From: Gaeumannomyces sp. JS-464
Lineage: Eukaryota; Ascomycota; Sordariomycetes; Magnaporthales; Magnaporthaceae
Length of the DNA stretch: 64,000 nt
Direction of reading: 5' to 3'
Assembly: GCA_002197995.1 (NCBI GenBank)
Contig: NGZR01000007.1
Coordinates: 2,376,399 to 2,440,398, forward strand
The translations under genes and the position numbers were made by a program. This document shows positions 20,984-30,158 of the stretch, piece by piece (the stretch's first letter is position 1; each line of letters starts with the position of its first letter). The notes under the pieces were generated by a model, which saw only the letters and a list, made by a program, of their open reading frames with translations, had not been told where the DNA came from and did no database searches.

Positions 20984-23563
20984 TTACATCTTGACCCTGA
21001 GCAGGTACCGCAGCCGCACTTGCGAGACGTCATATACGATGAACTCGTTGTACTGCAGGTACGCGCCCTGGACCTTTGTGGGACCGGGCTTCACGCTGCT
21101 GTCGGGCATCGTGGTGCCCTCGAGGCTGGTGTGGACAGCGCCGGCATCGCGCCACTTCTTGGGCCCCGTCTGGCCCTTGCCCCAGGTCGAGTACATGCCG
21201 CTCTTGTGAGCCTTCTCGCCGGCCTCGTAGTCGGCGTGAATGAGCTCCTGCATCGGGCTGCCCAGCTCGGCCTCGCACAGGAGCAGCAGGGCCTCACCAC
21301 CCGAGATGTACGAGCAGCAGTAGTTGGCCGACTTGGACGACATGTCAGCCAGGTAGATGCCCTTGCCAAACATGTAGCCCGACACGGGGGCCTCGGGAGG
21401 CGCGATTCGGAGGCCCTGACTAAGGATGCCTCCAAAGTTGGTGACGCGCGAGCCGTGCCAGAGCAGACGCCGGTCTCGAGGCGGGCCGGCCAGTGGCGAC
21501 TCCTTGTCGAACCGCTCGTGCTCTCCCGCGCGCTCGATGCGGAAGATGTCCCTGACGGTGTAGTTGTGGCCGTGGGTCGCGCCGCGCGTGTCGTTGAGGT
21601 AGTCCTTGATCAGCTTGAACTCGTCGCTCGAGTTCTCCAGCGCCGTCATCTCTTCCAGGTTCAGACCGTTGTATAGCTTGGTCAGGGGGTGGACCGGGTC
21701 GCGGGCTACCACCTTGTCCTTGCCCATGATGTTGTTGGCGTCCTTCATGTCGCTTAGGCTCTCGAGGAGCTCCACCTCCTTCTTAAGAAGCGACCCCTCG
21801 CAGATGACGGGCGGACGGACGCGGCCAAACGCGTGAGGGATGACCGAGTAGTACGAGTTGGACAGGTGCTCGACCGCAGCGTCGGCGTTCATGCCGTAGT
21901 TCGTCTGGGCCAGAGCGGGGTTGTCCAGCAGGGCAGAGAGGTCCTTGAGCGCCTGGAAGCCGCGGCTGATGGTCGATTTGCTCAGCTTGCCGAGCGGCAG
22001 CTTGTTGGCGTCGTAGTTGAGCTCCGACATGGCGGCCGCAAAGTACTGCTGGTTGAAGATGAGTTTCATCAAGTCTTGGACCGGTTCCGAGAGCGAGCAG
22101 GTCGGCGGGACCCACTTGTCCTTGCCTTCCTCGTCGTCGTCGTCGTCGGCCATGACCTCATCCTCGTCGTCGGAATCTTCGTTATAGCTCCGCTCGACAA
22201 AAGTGTACTTCCCGACCTTGGGCGGGGCGAGGCGGTCCTCCCAGGAATGGCCAGACTTGTCCTTGAACTTCTTCTCGAACTGCTTGATGGCGTCCGCCTC
22301 AGTGCCATTTCCGAGAATGGCCTTCTGGCCGAGCTCACCGACCCGTCCCCAGCGAGTCCATGTCTTGAAGTCTCCAGCACCGTTCCGGATGACCTGGACA
22401 CGGTAGAACTTGTTGTTGTTGTTGCTCGCGTTGGTCTGGTTGAGCGAGGCGTCCCAGATGTGGCCGTGGTCGTCAATGTAGACTGCGTAACCGCTCATCA
22501 GACAGGCCTCGTCCAGGGGAACCTGCAGGTTCTTGGACCTGGCAATCTGTCCGTCCGCGACAGGCTCCTTGTCGGCCTTGTCTTCCTTATTGACCTTTGC
22601 CGCCGACTTGACTGCTACTTTGCCTTTTGCGGGCGCCGCATCAGGCTTCGCGTCATCGGCAGAGCCAGCATCAGCACCGTCCGTAGCTCCGTTAGAGGCA
22701 CCTTTGGCACCCTTCTTTGCTCGCTTTGCTTTTGGCTTGGAGTCCTCCTCATCACCAGAGGCAGCAGCGGCAGTCGAGGCACGTTTGGCGCCCGCCTTGG
22801 CCTTGCCCTTAGGCTTGGCATTCTTATCCTCGTCGTCAGATGCGGGGGCAGAGGCAGTGGTAGAAGCAGCGCGTTTCGTGGCGGGCTTGCCCTTGGCTGC
22901 TTTTGCCTTGGGCTTGGGCTTGGGCTTGGCCTCCTCCTCCTCCTCCTCCTCTTCCTCTTCCTCTGCCTCGGAAGCGGCGGTAGATGCGGTGGTAGAAGCA
23001 GCGCGCTTGGATCCAGCCTTGCCTTTGGCCGCTTTTGCCTTAGGCTTGGCCTTGGGCTTGGCCTTGGGCATAGCCTCCTCTTCCTCCTCATCATCCTCCT
23101 CTGCCTCGGAAGCGGCGGCAGAGGCTGCGGCGGATGATGCAGCACTTTTGCCCTTGCCTTTAGCGGTCTTGGCGGTCGCCTGTGACTTCTGCGACTGCGA
23201 CTGGGAGGCGGCCTGGGCGGTATTGGAAGATCGGCCGACATCGTAGGCCTTCTCCGGCTCGCGCTTGTTGTTGGCCTCACAGTCGACCAGCCAGTCAAAG
23301 CTGACAATGGGCAGGTCGTTGGAAGTGGCGGCCTTGACCTTGGTGGTGTTGCGCAGGAAGTCATGCTCGGTGGTGACGAGATGGGTCGTGGACTTGGTGA
23401 CCGACGCTGAGACGGTGGCGCCGAGGCTGACGACCTTGGCCTTCGCGTCTGCCTGGGAGCAGTCGAAGGTGCCGCTGAGCGCGATGACGAGGCCATCCAG
23501 CGGCCGCGCGGGCGGTGCAGCAGCTGCTGCCGCAGCGGTTCTGGCGCTGCGCCTGGGAGGCAT
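20984..23563 (-). CDS. Poly(ADP-ribose) polymerase (BRCT-WGR-PARP)
   Basis: A nuclear enzyme that attaches ADP-ribose chains from NAD to proteins in DNA damage signalling and chromatin control. The frame extends upstream to 23806, but the start is taken at ATG 23563 (MPPRRSARTAAAAAAAPP) because everything before it lacks family features. The product is 859 residues, one exon. Order: BRCT domain at about 20-115 (LDGLVIALSGTFDCSQADAK); a low-complexity linker at about 120-340 built of repeated Lys/Pro/Ala blocks alternating with Ser/Ala and poly-Glu blocks; WGR domain at about 353-458 (FYRVQVIRNG, TWTRWGRVGE); PARP regulatory helices at about 488-640; and catalytic domain to the end. The H-Y-E triad is visible: HGSRVTNFGG (about 701), GKGIYLADM (about 733) and NEFIVYD (about 844). 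It lacks the zinc fingers of animal PARP1, as usual in ascomycetes. Confidence 0.95.
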   Translation of the reverse strand: MPPRRSARTAAAAAAAPPARPLDGLVIALSGTFDCSQADAKAKVVSLGATVSASVTKSTTHLVTTEHDFLRNTTKVKAATSNDLPIVSFDWLVDCEANNKREPEKAYDVGRSSNTAQAASQSQSQKSQATAKTAKGKGKSAASSAAASAAASEAEEDDEEEEEAMPKAKPKAKPKAKAAKGKAGSKRAASTTASTAASEAEEEEEEEEEEEAKPKPKPKAKAAKGKPATKRAASTTASAPASDDEDKNAKPKGKAKAGAKRASTAAAASGDEEDSKPKAKRAKKGAKGASNGATDGADAGSADDAKPDAAPAKGKVAVKSAAKVNKEDKADKEPVADGQIARSKNLQVPLDEACLMSGYAVYIDDHGHIWDASLNQTNASNNNNKFYRVQVIRNGAGDFKTWTRWGRVGELGQKAILGNGTEADAIKQFEKKFKDKSGHSWEDRLAPPKVGKYTFVERSYNEDSDDEDEVMADDDDDEEGKDKWVPPTCSLSEPVQDLMKLIFNQQYFAAAMSELNYDANKLPLGKLSKSTISRGFQALKDLSALLDNPALAQTNYGMNADAAVEHLSNSYYSVIPHAFGRVRPPVICEGSLLKKEVELLESLSDMKDANNIMGKDKVVARDPVHPLTKLYNGLNLEEMTALENSSDEFKLIKDYLNDTRGATHGHNYTVRDIFRIERAGEHERFDKESPLAGPPRDRRLLWHGSRVTNFGGILSQGLRIAPPEAPVSGYMFGKGIYLADMSSKSANYCCSYISGGEALLLLCEAELGSPMQELIHADYEAGEKAHKSGMYSTWGKGQTGPKKWRDAGAVHTSLEGTTMPDSSVKPGPTKVQGAYLQYNEFIVYDVSQVRLRYLLRVKM

Positions 23564-24232
23564 CTTGGGTGTGGGGACGACTGGAGTTGCGGAGAATTGG
23601 GGATGGAGAATGGGAGATACAGCAATGGAGCTGTCAATTGACGCGACGACGCGCTGCTCCGGGCGAACGAGATGGATTGGAGGGGGGAAGAACTGGAGAG
23701 GAAGCGACGCGCAAATGACCTCGACAAAAAAAAAGTTCACTCTGCGCCTGTTTATGTTGGGTTTAGATTCCACCGTCAGGCCAGGCGCTCCTTCAGCCGA
23801 CGCCAAGCTCCCAGGGGCTGCAGGTCAGGCTGTTGGAACGCGGTTTGGAAGGTGCAGGGGGCGTGCGCAGGCAACAACGCCAGAGCTCCGCTTTCCAGGC
23901 TGAAGGACGGGAAAGTTGCGCCCTCTCACGTGAGTGCTGCCTATTTTGGTGGTGGAACTGGATGGCTGGCCACGCTCTCCCAGTGAACGCATCGCGACGG
24001 TCTGCACGAGAATGGAGGAGTCGGTCCCAGCCATTGACTTTTTTGCGAATGCATCTCCATGCGACACGTCCTCAATACCATGGCGCACAGCCCCGCAAGG
24101 CGTCATGTGCCACAGCGAAGAATGCATGCGCCCAGGCTCTACGTTTGCGACCATGCAAATCCGATTGCGCTGCCTAGAAGCAACTTGTCCGACATGGTAT
24201 CCTTTTCGTAGTAGTGCTTGCAAATACAGTGT
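23564..24232. other. Intergenic region upstream of PARP
   Basis: About 670 bases between the PARP start and the 3' end of the carotenoid oxygenase, both on the minus strand. It should hold the PARP promoter and the 3' end of the oxygenase transcript. No other feature recognised. Confidence 0.5.
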
Positions 24233-26170
24233 CTAACGAGCCGTTACATGCTGCCCGTGGAATCCAATCCCAACGGCAAAGTCACACTCAGCCCTCCCAA
24301 GCTCCCTCATCGTCCTCGCATCCAGACAGAGCAGGTAGCTTTGCCTGTTGTGCCCATCCAGAACCACGCTCAGCAGGACGCCGTCGTCCTCTTCGTTCTC
24401 CTGGCCTCTCTCGGCTCCGGGCCTTGGAACAAATATGGCCTCGCCAGGAGTGTGCCCCGGTGGGCCCTCCCAGAAGACCGCCTCGCGCGTCCGCGTGTCC
24501 GTCTTGACGATGCCGTCCAGGAAGGTGCTCAGCCCGCGGTGGACCAGCCCATACACGAACCTATGCCGCCGACAGGCGTACGCCGGGTTGATGGTCGGCA
24601 GCTCGCCGGCGTGCGGCGTGGGGATGCGCAGCTCCGGCTCGACCCTGGCCACCTCCCCGGGCGCCCTCGGCCTCCTCCCCTTGCCCGTCCCGACCGTCAT
24701 CGGCAGCCGGAACCGCGTCAGCGCCGGGAACGAGTCGTGCTTTGCCCAAAACGCCCCGCCCTTGTAGTCCCGGTCCAGCAGCACGTCGTAGTACAGGGCC
24801 TTGAGGATGCTGGTGTCCCTGTACGACACCATCTCGCAGACCACGTCGCCCGTCTCCTCGTCCTCGTACGCGTTGGTCGAGTGGAAGAAGAAGCTGGCGT
24901 CCGAGGTAAACCTGGCCACCACCCCGCTGTCGCCCCGCCGGTCGACCACGTACCACCGACAGGGCTCCGCCGGGTCGAACGGCGCCATCGCGTCCAGGAG
25001 GTTGCCCTCGAGGAGGATCTTGAGCCCGTCGAGCAGGAAGTGCGCCGTCGGCACGCAGACCACCACGTAGTTGCCCGTGATAAAGGAGCTGTGCATGTAC
25101 GCCAGCTTTGCCTGGAACTTGGCGAGGATCGACGTCTTCCCCGTCGACGCGCTGACCTGGAACACGCGGTAGTTGTCCTTGAGCGGGCCTGTGTCCTGGT
25201 TGATGTTGAAGAAGTCGCCCGACTCGGGGTCCGTCAGCCAGTGCGCGGGCGCCATCTTGCCCGTCAGGGATGGGTTGAGGTCTGAGGGCTTGACGAGCCT
25301 GATCTGCTCCAGCGTTTGCCGGTTGACCTCGGACAGCACAGCGGCGTCCGTCGTCAATATGGCCGTCTCTTGTCCCTGTCCCCGGGCGAGCGCAGCGCCC
25401 AATGCGGCAGACCCGGCGTGGACGGTGACGCAGATGTTATTGTATGTCTCGGCCTTGCGGTAGAACATGGACCGGATCTTTCCGAACATGCCCACGCACG
25501 GGTCGGCACGCTGCGCGAACGAGATGCCGTCGATAACACCCTTGGCCCTGATCTCATTCACCATGTTCTCGCACTGCCAGCGGGACGAGTAGAAAACCCT
25601 GACGCCAGAGCTGTCCTGGCTGCCCTTGTTGCCCCCGCCCCCGCCTTTTCCAGCAACGATGTCGAACCGGTGTGTGTGCGCGAGCCCGTCGAACCAGTGC
25701 GAGATGTGAAACGTGCCCGACTTGCCGTCCTCGACTTTGCAGCCGCCCGGCCCGGTACGGTACAGCGAGCCGGCCGCCCACGCGGGGATCTTTCCCTTGA
25801 TCTCGAGCTCGATGGGGCCCCTCTGCTCGGTCAGGCCGTCAAACTGCGGAAGCGGGAGGTCAGTTAGCATGCCCGATCACGGTCGGTATGGGCAGGGAGG
25901 CTGTCAACTCACGCCCGCGTCGTTTGGCCACTCCTTATATGCCTTATTTTCTAGGTTCTTTCGCAGCTCCTGGGCATCAGACACCTCCTTGTCAACCCCT
26001 CTTCTCCCCGTTGGCTTGATGCCAGTGGATTTTGTCCCACTCAGGGCTACTCTCTCGGGTTTGTCGTTGTATCTCGAAGACTCGGACTTCTGCCTCAAAA
26101 TTGCAGTGTAACCTACTGCAAGAGGTAGGGCGAAATAAATGGCGCCTCGTCGAAGCCAGAGAACCCTCAT
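24233..26170 (-). CDS. cao-2: Carotenoid cleavage oxygenase, CAO-2/CarT (torulene dioxygenase)-like
   Basis: Members of this non-haem iron family cleave a double bond of carotenoids; CAO-2/CarT makes the apocarotenoid aldehyde that leads to neurosporaxanthin. Exon 1 is 26170-25913 and exon 2 is 25843-24233, joined in phase 0 across an intron with donor GTGAGT, branch CTAAC and acceptor CGCAG, giving 622 residues. The N-terminus has a membrane-anchoring helix (IYFALPLAVGYTAIL). After the junction, NDAGFDGLTEQRGPIELEIKG and WAAGSLYRTGPG are classic family sequences. Iron-ligand histidines are visible in HISHWFDGLAHTHRF, YMHSSFITG, FFFHSTNAY and near the C-terminus (GFHGQH). The membrane anchor and length favour the CAO-2 group over the soluble stilbene-cleaving CAO-1 group, but I cannot build a tree here. 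No carotenoid synthesis genes are adjacent, as in Neurospora. Confidence 0.88.
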
Positions 26171-27280
26171 TTTAGTCGAGGGCGATCCGTGATTCCTTTG
26201 CTAGAGGCAGCTGTCATGTTCGTGGAATGGCGTGAAAAGTCAGCTTGCCGTGGGCCGCTCTTGCCTGGAAATACATTGGGCGCAACCCCCAATCAACTGA
26301 ACGAGAGGCGGGGAAAAACGCAAAAGGGCACTGCCATCGCGTCCTATCCTCTCTGTATTTCTCCTTTTTTTTGTCTTTCCTTTTACCTCTTCTCTCCCTC
26401 CCTCTCTTAGTGCGAGAAGTCATGCCTGCCTCATCTCCACTGACCATTTCTCTCTATACGCACCCGGTCATACTCGCAAAGTTCGACATCACGACCGAAG
26501 CCTTTGCACCATTCGCGCTTCCATTCCTCATGTTTAGTTCCCATGCAGTCGAGCAAGGTGGCCTTTCCTTTAACTTCGCACCACATGCCTCCAGATTGAT
26601 TGCGAGCGCGCAGCCTATCACCGTCCTGTCGCCCAGCGCGGCGTGCCCCAGCGTGTACCCTGCGCCAAGCCGGTGGAGCTTCGATCTTGGAAGCCACGCC
26701 CGATCCTAGTCGACAGGCAGTCTGGTAGTTTTCAGTTTGCCGCCTTCGTGGCAAGTGCGGAACTGGAACCCGCCGACGTGCTCGTCTGCGATCCCCACGG
26801 CGTAGTTGTCCCATTCGCGGCCGTCCCAGAATGGGCAGTCAGCTTTTTCCTCAGGCAGGCTGTCGAGGAGGTTCGCGAGCAGAGGGCAGGAGAGGACTCG
26901 CGCTTCGCTGCCCCGAATATTCATCCGAGAACCATCGAGCGTGAACGCTTCGAGGTTGGAGAACGTGTCCCACACCCCGGCCGTAGCACCACCATCGTCC
27001 TCGCCCTCGCTCCGCCCTAGCGCCTCCAGCCTCTCCCTCCTCCTCCCCCTCGCTTGGAGAGCCGGATGGCGAAGCACGTCCAGAGTCGGGGCGATGACGA
27101 AGGCGAGCCGCCTGGCCAGCTGCGCGTGCCCTCGAAGAAGGGCGCCTGATAGCTCGGGAACTGCGCCAGCTGGAACGGCGTGACAACGCGCCGCCCACGC
27201 ACGTCATGAACCCCAGCGCGCGAAGACGCGCTTCTGCTGGGTGCCACGTCTCGTTGGCCCAGCTTGCCATGAGCGGCGTG
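26171..27280. other. Intergenic region with uncharacterised minus-strand coding-like stretch
   Basis: The first 500 bases are the promoter side of the carotenoid oxygenase and include a CT-rich tract at 26340-26410. From about 27330 down to 26706 the minus strand can be read, with frame changes, as protein-like text (for example TPFQLAQFPSYQAPFFEG, WDTFSNLEAFTLDG, FWDGREWDNYAVGIADEHVG) ending at a stop at 26706. I do not recognise the family. It may be the remains of a gene, or a chance frame opposite the ankyrin remnant just to the right. Confidence 0.3.
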
Positions 27281-27289
27281 AAACAGCCG

Positions 27290-27830
27290 TAGGCTACTCC
27301 TGGACGCAGGTGCAGATGTGAACCTCGGAGCTGAGCCATTCGAGTACACCCTATTCAGCGCCATTGCCGCGAACAACGTTGTGTTCACCAGGGCGCTACT
27401 AAAGGCGGGGGAAGATCCAAACTTCGGAAGTAGCTAAGGGTCGCCTGAAACATCATTCACTAGCTGCTCCAAATATTCCCTAGAGACCTAGGCCCTTGTA
27501 GAGGACGACCACGCCTCCGTCGGGAACAGTGCGAAGAGGGTGCAAATAGGACGAGGGACAAAGCCCGAGCGTGAGGACAAGCCTGCACTGGATATCATCC
27601 AAGATCTGGCTGAGTACGGGGCAGACATTGAGATCAGAGATGCGAGTAGACTCACGGAGCCGATGCTCGCCGTCGAGAAGCGCTGTGCCGTCGCTCAGCT
27701 CCTCGTAAAGCTTGCGGCTGACGCCAGCGCGCAGGGAAGACCTCACGGCGGTGTCATACAAGCAGCGCGGGATGCGGAGGATGTCGACGTGGTGCACATA
27801 CCGGTGAACCGCGATCGCGCGGCGCCCGGT
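27290..27830 (+). pseudogene. Ankyrin-repeat gene remnant
   Basis: One plus-strand frame reads as ankyrin-like repeats: LLLDAGADVNLGAEPFEYTLF, AIAANNVVFTRALLKAGEDPN, then after two in-frame stops (TAA and TAG between 27430 and 27490) DIIQDLAEYGADIEIRDASRL and AVAQLLVKLAADASAQG. The periodic leucines and the G-A-D-V/I-N/E turns are the ankyrin signature. There is no start codon with a leader, no NACHT or other effector part, and the frame fades out near 27830. I read it as a 3' remnant of an ankyrin gene. It lies near other broken genes (kelch, HET). Confidence 0.45.
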
Positions 27831-28435
27831 TGGAAAGCACATGCTGCACACGCCATGGAAATGGTATGAATTAGTGGTGTTTCCCCTTTCAGCCTGGTTT
27901 GCACGACCCCAGGTTTATATAATTAGATTCTGCCAGCAAGCTACGGCGGCAAAAGAAGACAGTCGACCGACGCGCGCAGCCACATTTGTTCAGGACGCGC
28001 GAAGAAAACGGACCAGCCAGTCATAATCATCCGCATTGCGCCGGATCGCCGCGGCTTGGTTTAACCTGGCAGGGCAAGCAATCAACAAGTGGCCAGGGTT
28101 TCAAATCTCCGTTGGCCCCCACGATCTTCAGTCTTCACAGTCGCCGCCACCAACCTCGCGAGGGTATCAAGTCTTGGGGTACCACAAACCACCAAGTCTG
28201 ACTTTGTCGAAAAGAGGTATAGATTTCCCCGTTCCTTCTCCCTTTCCACTTGTTCCCTTCCTATCTGGCATCCTAGGTGACCAAAAATTGACGTCCGCTG
28301 CTCTCTAACGTTTCCCGGCTTGTCGAGAAAACACCTTGCACAACTCTTCAAACTTATGGATCCGTTTTAACAATATTTACTGCTTCATTCAAACCACGTC
28401 AAAATTTCTTTCAATGAGTTCCAGCGCTAAAGCGG

Positions 28436-29494
28436 GGCACTTACGAAAATAGCCACGCCGCCTGTCTGCCTACACTAGGGACAGGGGTAAGGGCATCGTG
28501 GTATTCCTGGGCGGCCAGGAGAAACTCCCGCCACACCGCGAGGGCAAATACCTCTCGATGGACAAAATAATCTTCTATGACATCGGCTCGGGGACATTCC
28601 ACAAGTAGTCAACCTCGGGGGAACGGCCTACGGCACGCCGACTGGCCTGCATGGCCGCAGCCAAAAGCTAGGTCAGTGGCGCCTGCGAGATATTCTTCTT
28701 CGGCGGCGAGAGCCCCCGGGGCGAACAGGTGGATCCCTCAGATATCAGCCACGTTTTGACGGTCCCCGGCTTCAACTGGTTCAAAGGCCCGGTCCCGGCA
28801 GGGGGACAACAGAGGCGACACTCTGGCTGTGCAGTGGCTGGGAAGGGCGGCCGACAAATGATCGTAGTGGGCGGTCGAGATTCTCGGACGGTGGGCCAGA
28901 CCGACATTGAGGACCCCTGGCGGGGAGGAATGAAGGTCCTGGACATGTCGGAGCTTTCGTGGGGCGACAGCTACGACGCCTCAGCCCCTGACTATCAGCA
29001 GCCAAAGGTTGTGAAGGACTGGTACAGCAGCCGGTGAGCAGATTTGCCTTTTGCTACCCTCTTTGATCTATCTCATCAAAGTGATTGTGGGAATGCTAAC
29101 TGGTTCGACCAGTGGACTTGCAAATGTCACCTGGGACGCAGAAAAGACTTGACTGCTGTTTGAGGAGGTTATTGACTTGGAACCGCGGCTGACGCCGACG
29201 CCGGCATAAACACCGGGACCTCCTATCGGGGTCATTGTAGGGGGCGTGATCGGAAGTTTGGCGACGGTGTTGATCGTGGCGGTGATTTGCGTCTGCGCGT
29301 GGCGGCGCCGGAAGCGGCAGCATGGGCGAGGTGATGATACTGCGGTGGCAGAGGGAGGAGAAGAGAAAGAAGCTCCAGACTCCAGTCTGACAGAGTTAAA
29401 TGCTCCTCCTCAGGGGGCCCCCGGAAAACATCTTGCTTGGGAGCTGGATGCCACATCACGCCCGCAGGAGGTGCCGACAACATCGATGGTATAA
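28436..29494 (+). pseudogene. Kelch-repeat membrane protein, truncated and with nonsense codons
   Basis: The translation matches the C-terminal half of a common fungal family: kelch repeats, then one transmembrane helix and a short cytoplasmic tail. Visible are kelch-like blocks (GIVVFLGGQEK, DKIIFYDIGSGTF, CEIFFFGGES, HVLTVPGFNWFKGP, QMIVVGGRD) and MKVLDMSELSWGDSYDASAPDY. An intron 29034-29112 has GTGAGC donor and CCAG acceptor and joins SSR to GLANVTWDAEKT in frame. The tail has PIGVIVGGVIGSLATVLIVA and CAWRRRKRQ. In-frame stops are TAG 28606, TAG 28669, TGA 29150 and TAA 29207; all four would become sense codons (CAG, CAG, CGA, CAA) by one T-to-C change. The 5' half is missing upstream of about 28440. 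No indel is needed, so this looks like real, mutation-driven decay. Confidence 0.75.
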
Positions 29495-30158
29495 AAGAAG
29501 GACATGATCTTTTCTTTGTAATTGGGCAAGCCGATAGAAATACGAACTCCCAATCCAACGAACCTCACAAAATTCCTATTTCTTTCTGAATGCATCGTTG
29601 GCGCACAACTGAACCTGTGCTGATGTCGGGTCGGCAATGCGTCCAATGACCTGGCTGCATTGGACGACACCTAGACGCTAACCATAAATGTCATACGCGT
29701 GTCGGAATCTCTGTGGCGTAGCTCGCCCGCCAAGGGACGAGCAGGAATGTCAGCCTGCCTTTCCCTGTGCTAATTCCATGCCTATCTTTTCACGACCGCG
29801 CCTCTGACGGGAGCATATCGCGATGACCAGGACGGCAGAAATCACCGACTTTATCTACGGCCTCTACCTCAAGGGTATTCGCGCACCCTACGTGGACGGC
29901 GCTGGGCGGTAGCCACAGCGATTATGCCGGAGTATGGCGGCATCAAATGGTCCAGTCCTCGCCCCTTGACTGTAGAGCCTGACTGACAGCTACAGCACTG
30001 CCCGCCTCCAGCCGGGTAAGAAAGGGGTATGCAGACCCAAACTACAGGCTAAGGTGGTATCAAGAGTCCGCGAGGAAACGGCATGCATCCGCCGCTACAG
30101 ACGCAGAGTAAGCGAGGTCTGTCATGCCAGCGTCTCCCTGACCGCACAGACAGAGCTG
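29495..30158. other. Intergenic region, no gene recognised
   Basis: About 660 bases between the kelch remnant and the HET gene. A short frame at 29823-29912 (MTRTAEITDFIYGLYLKGIR...) reads sensibly but is too short to assign. Nothing else recognised. Confidence 0.4.

Noticed and set aside
23564..23806. Upstream extension of the PARP frame to an earlier start
   Set aside because: The added 81 residues have no family similarity and the MPPRRSAR start has proper context directly before the BRCT domain.
24218..25285. Plus-strand frame of 355 codons opposite the carotenoid oxygenase
   Set aside because: Arg/Pro/His-rich antisense frame; the minus strand has a clear protein family with correct intron.
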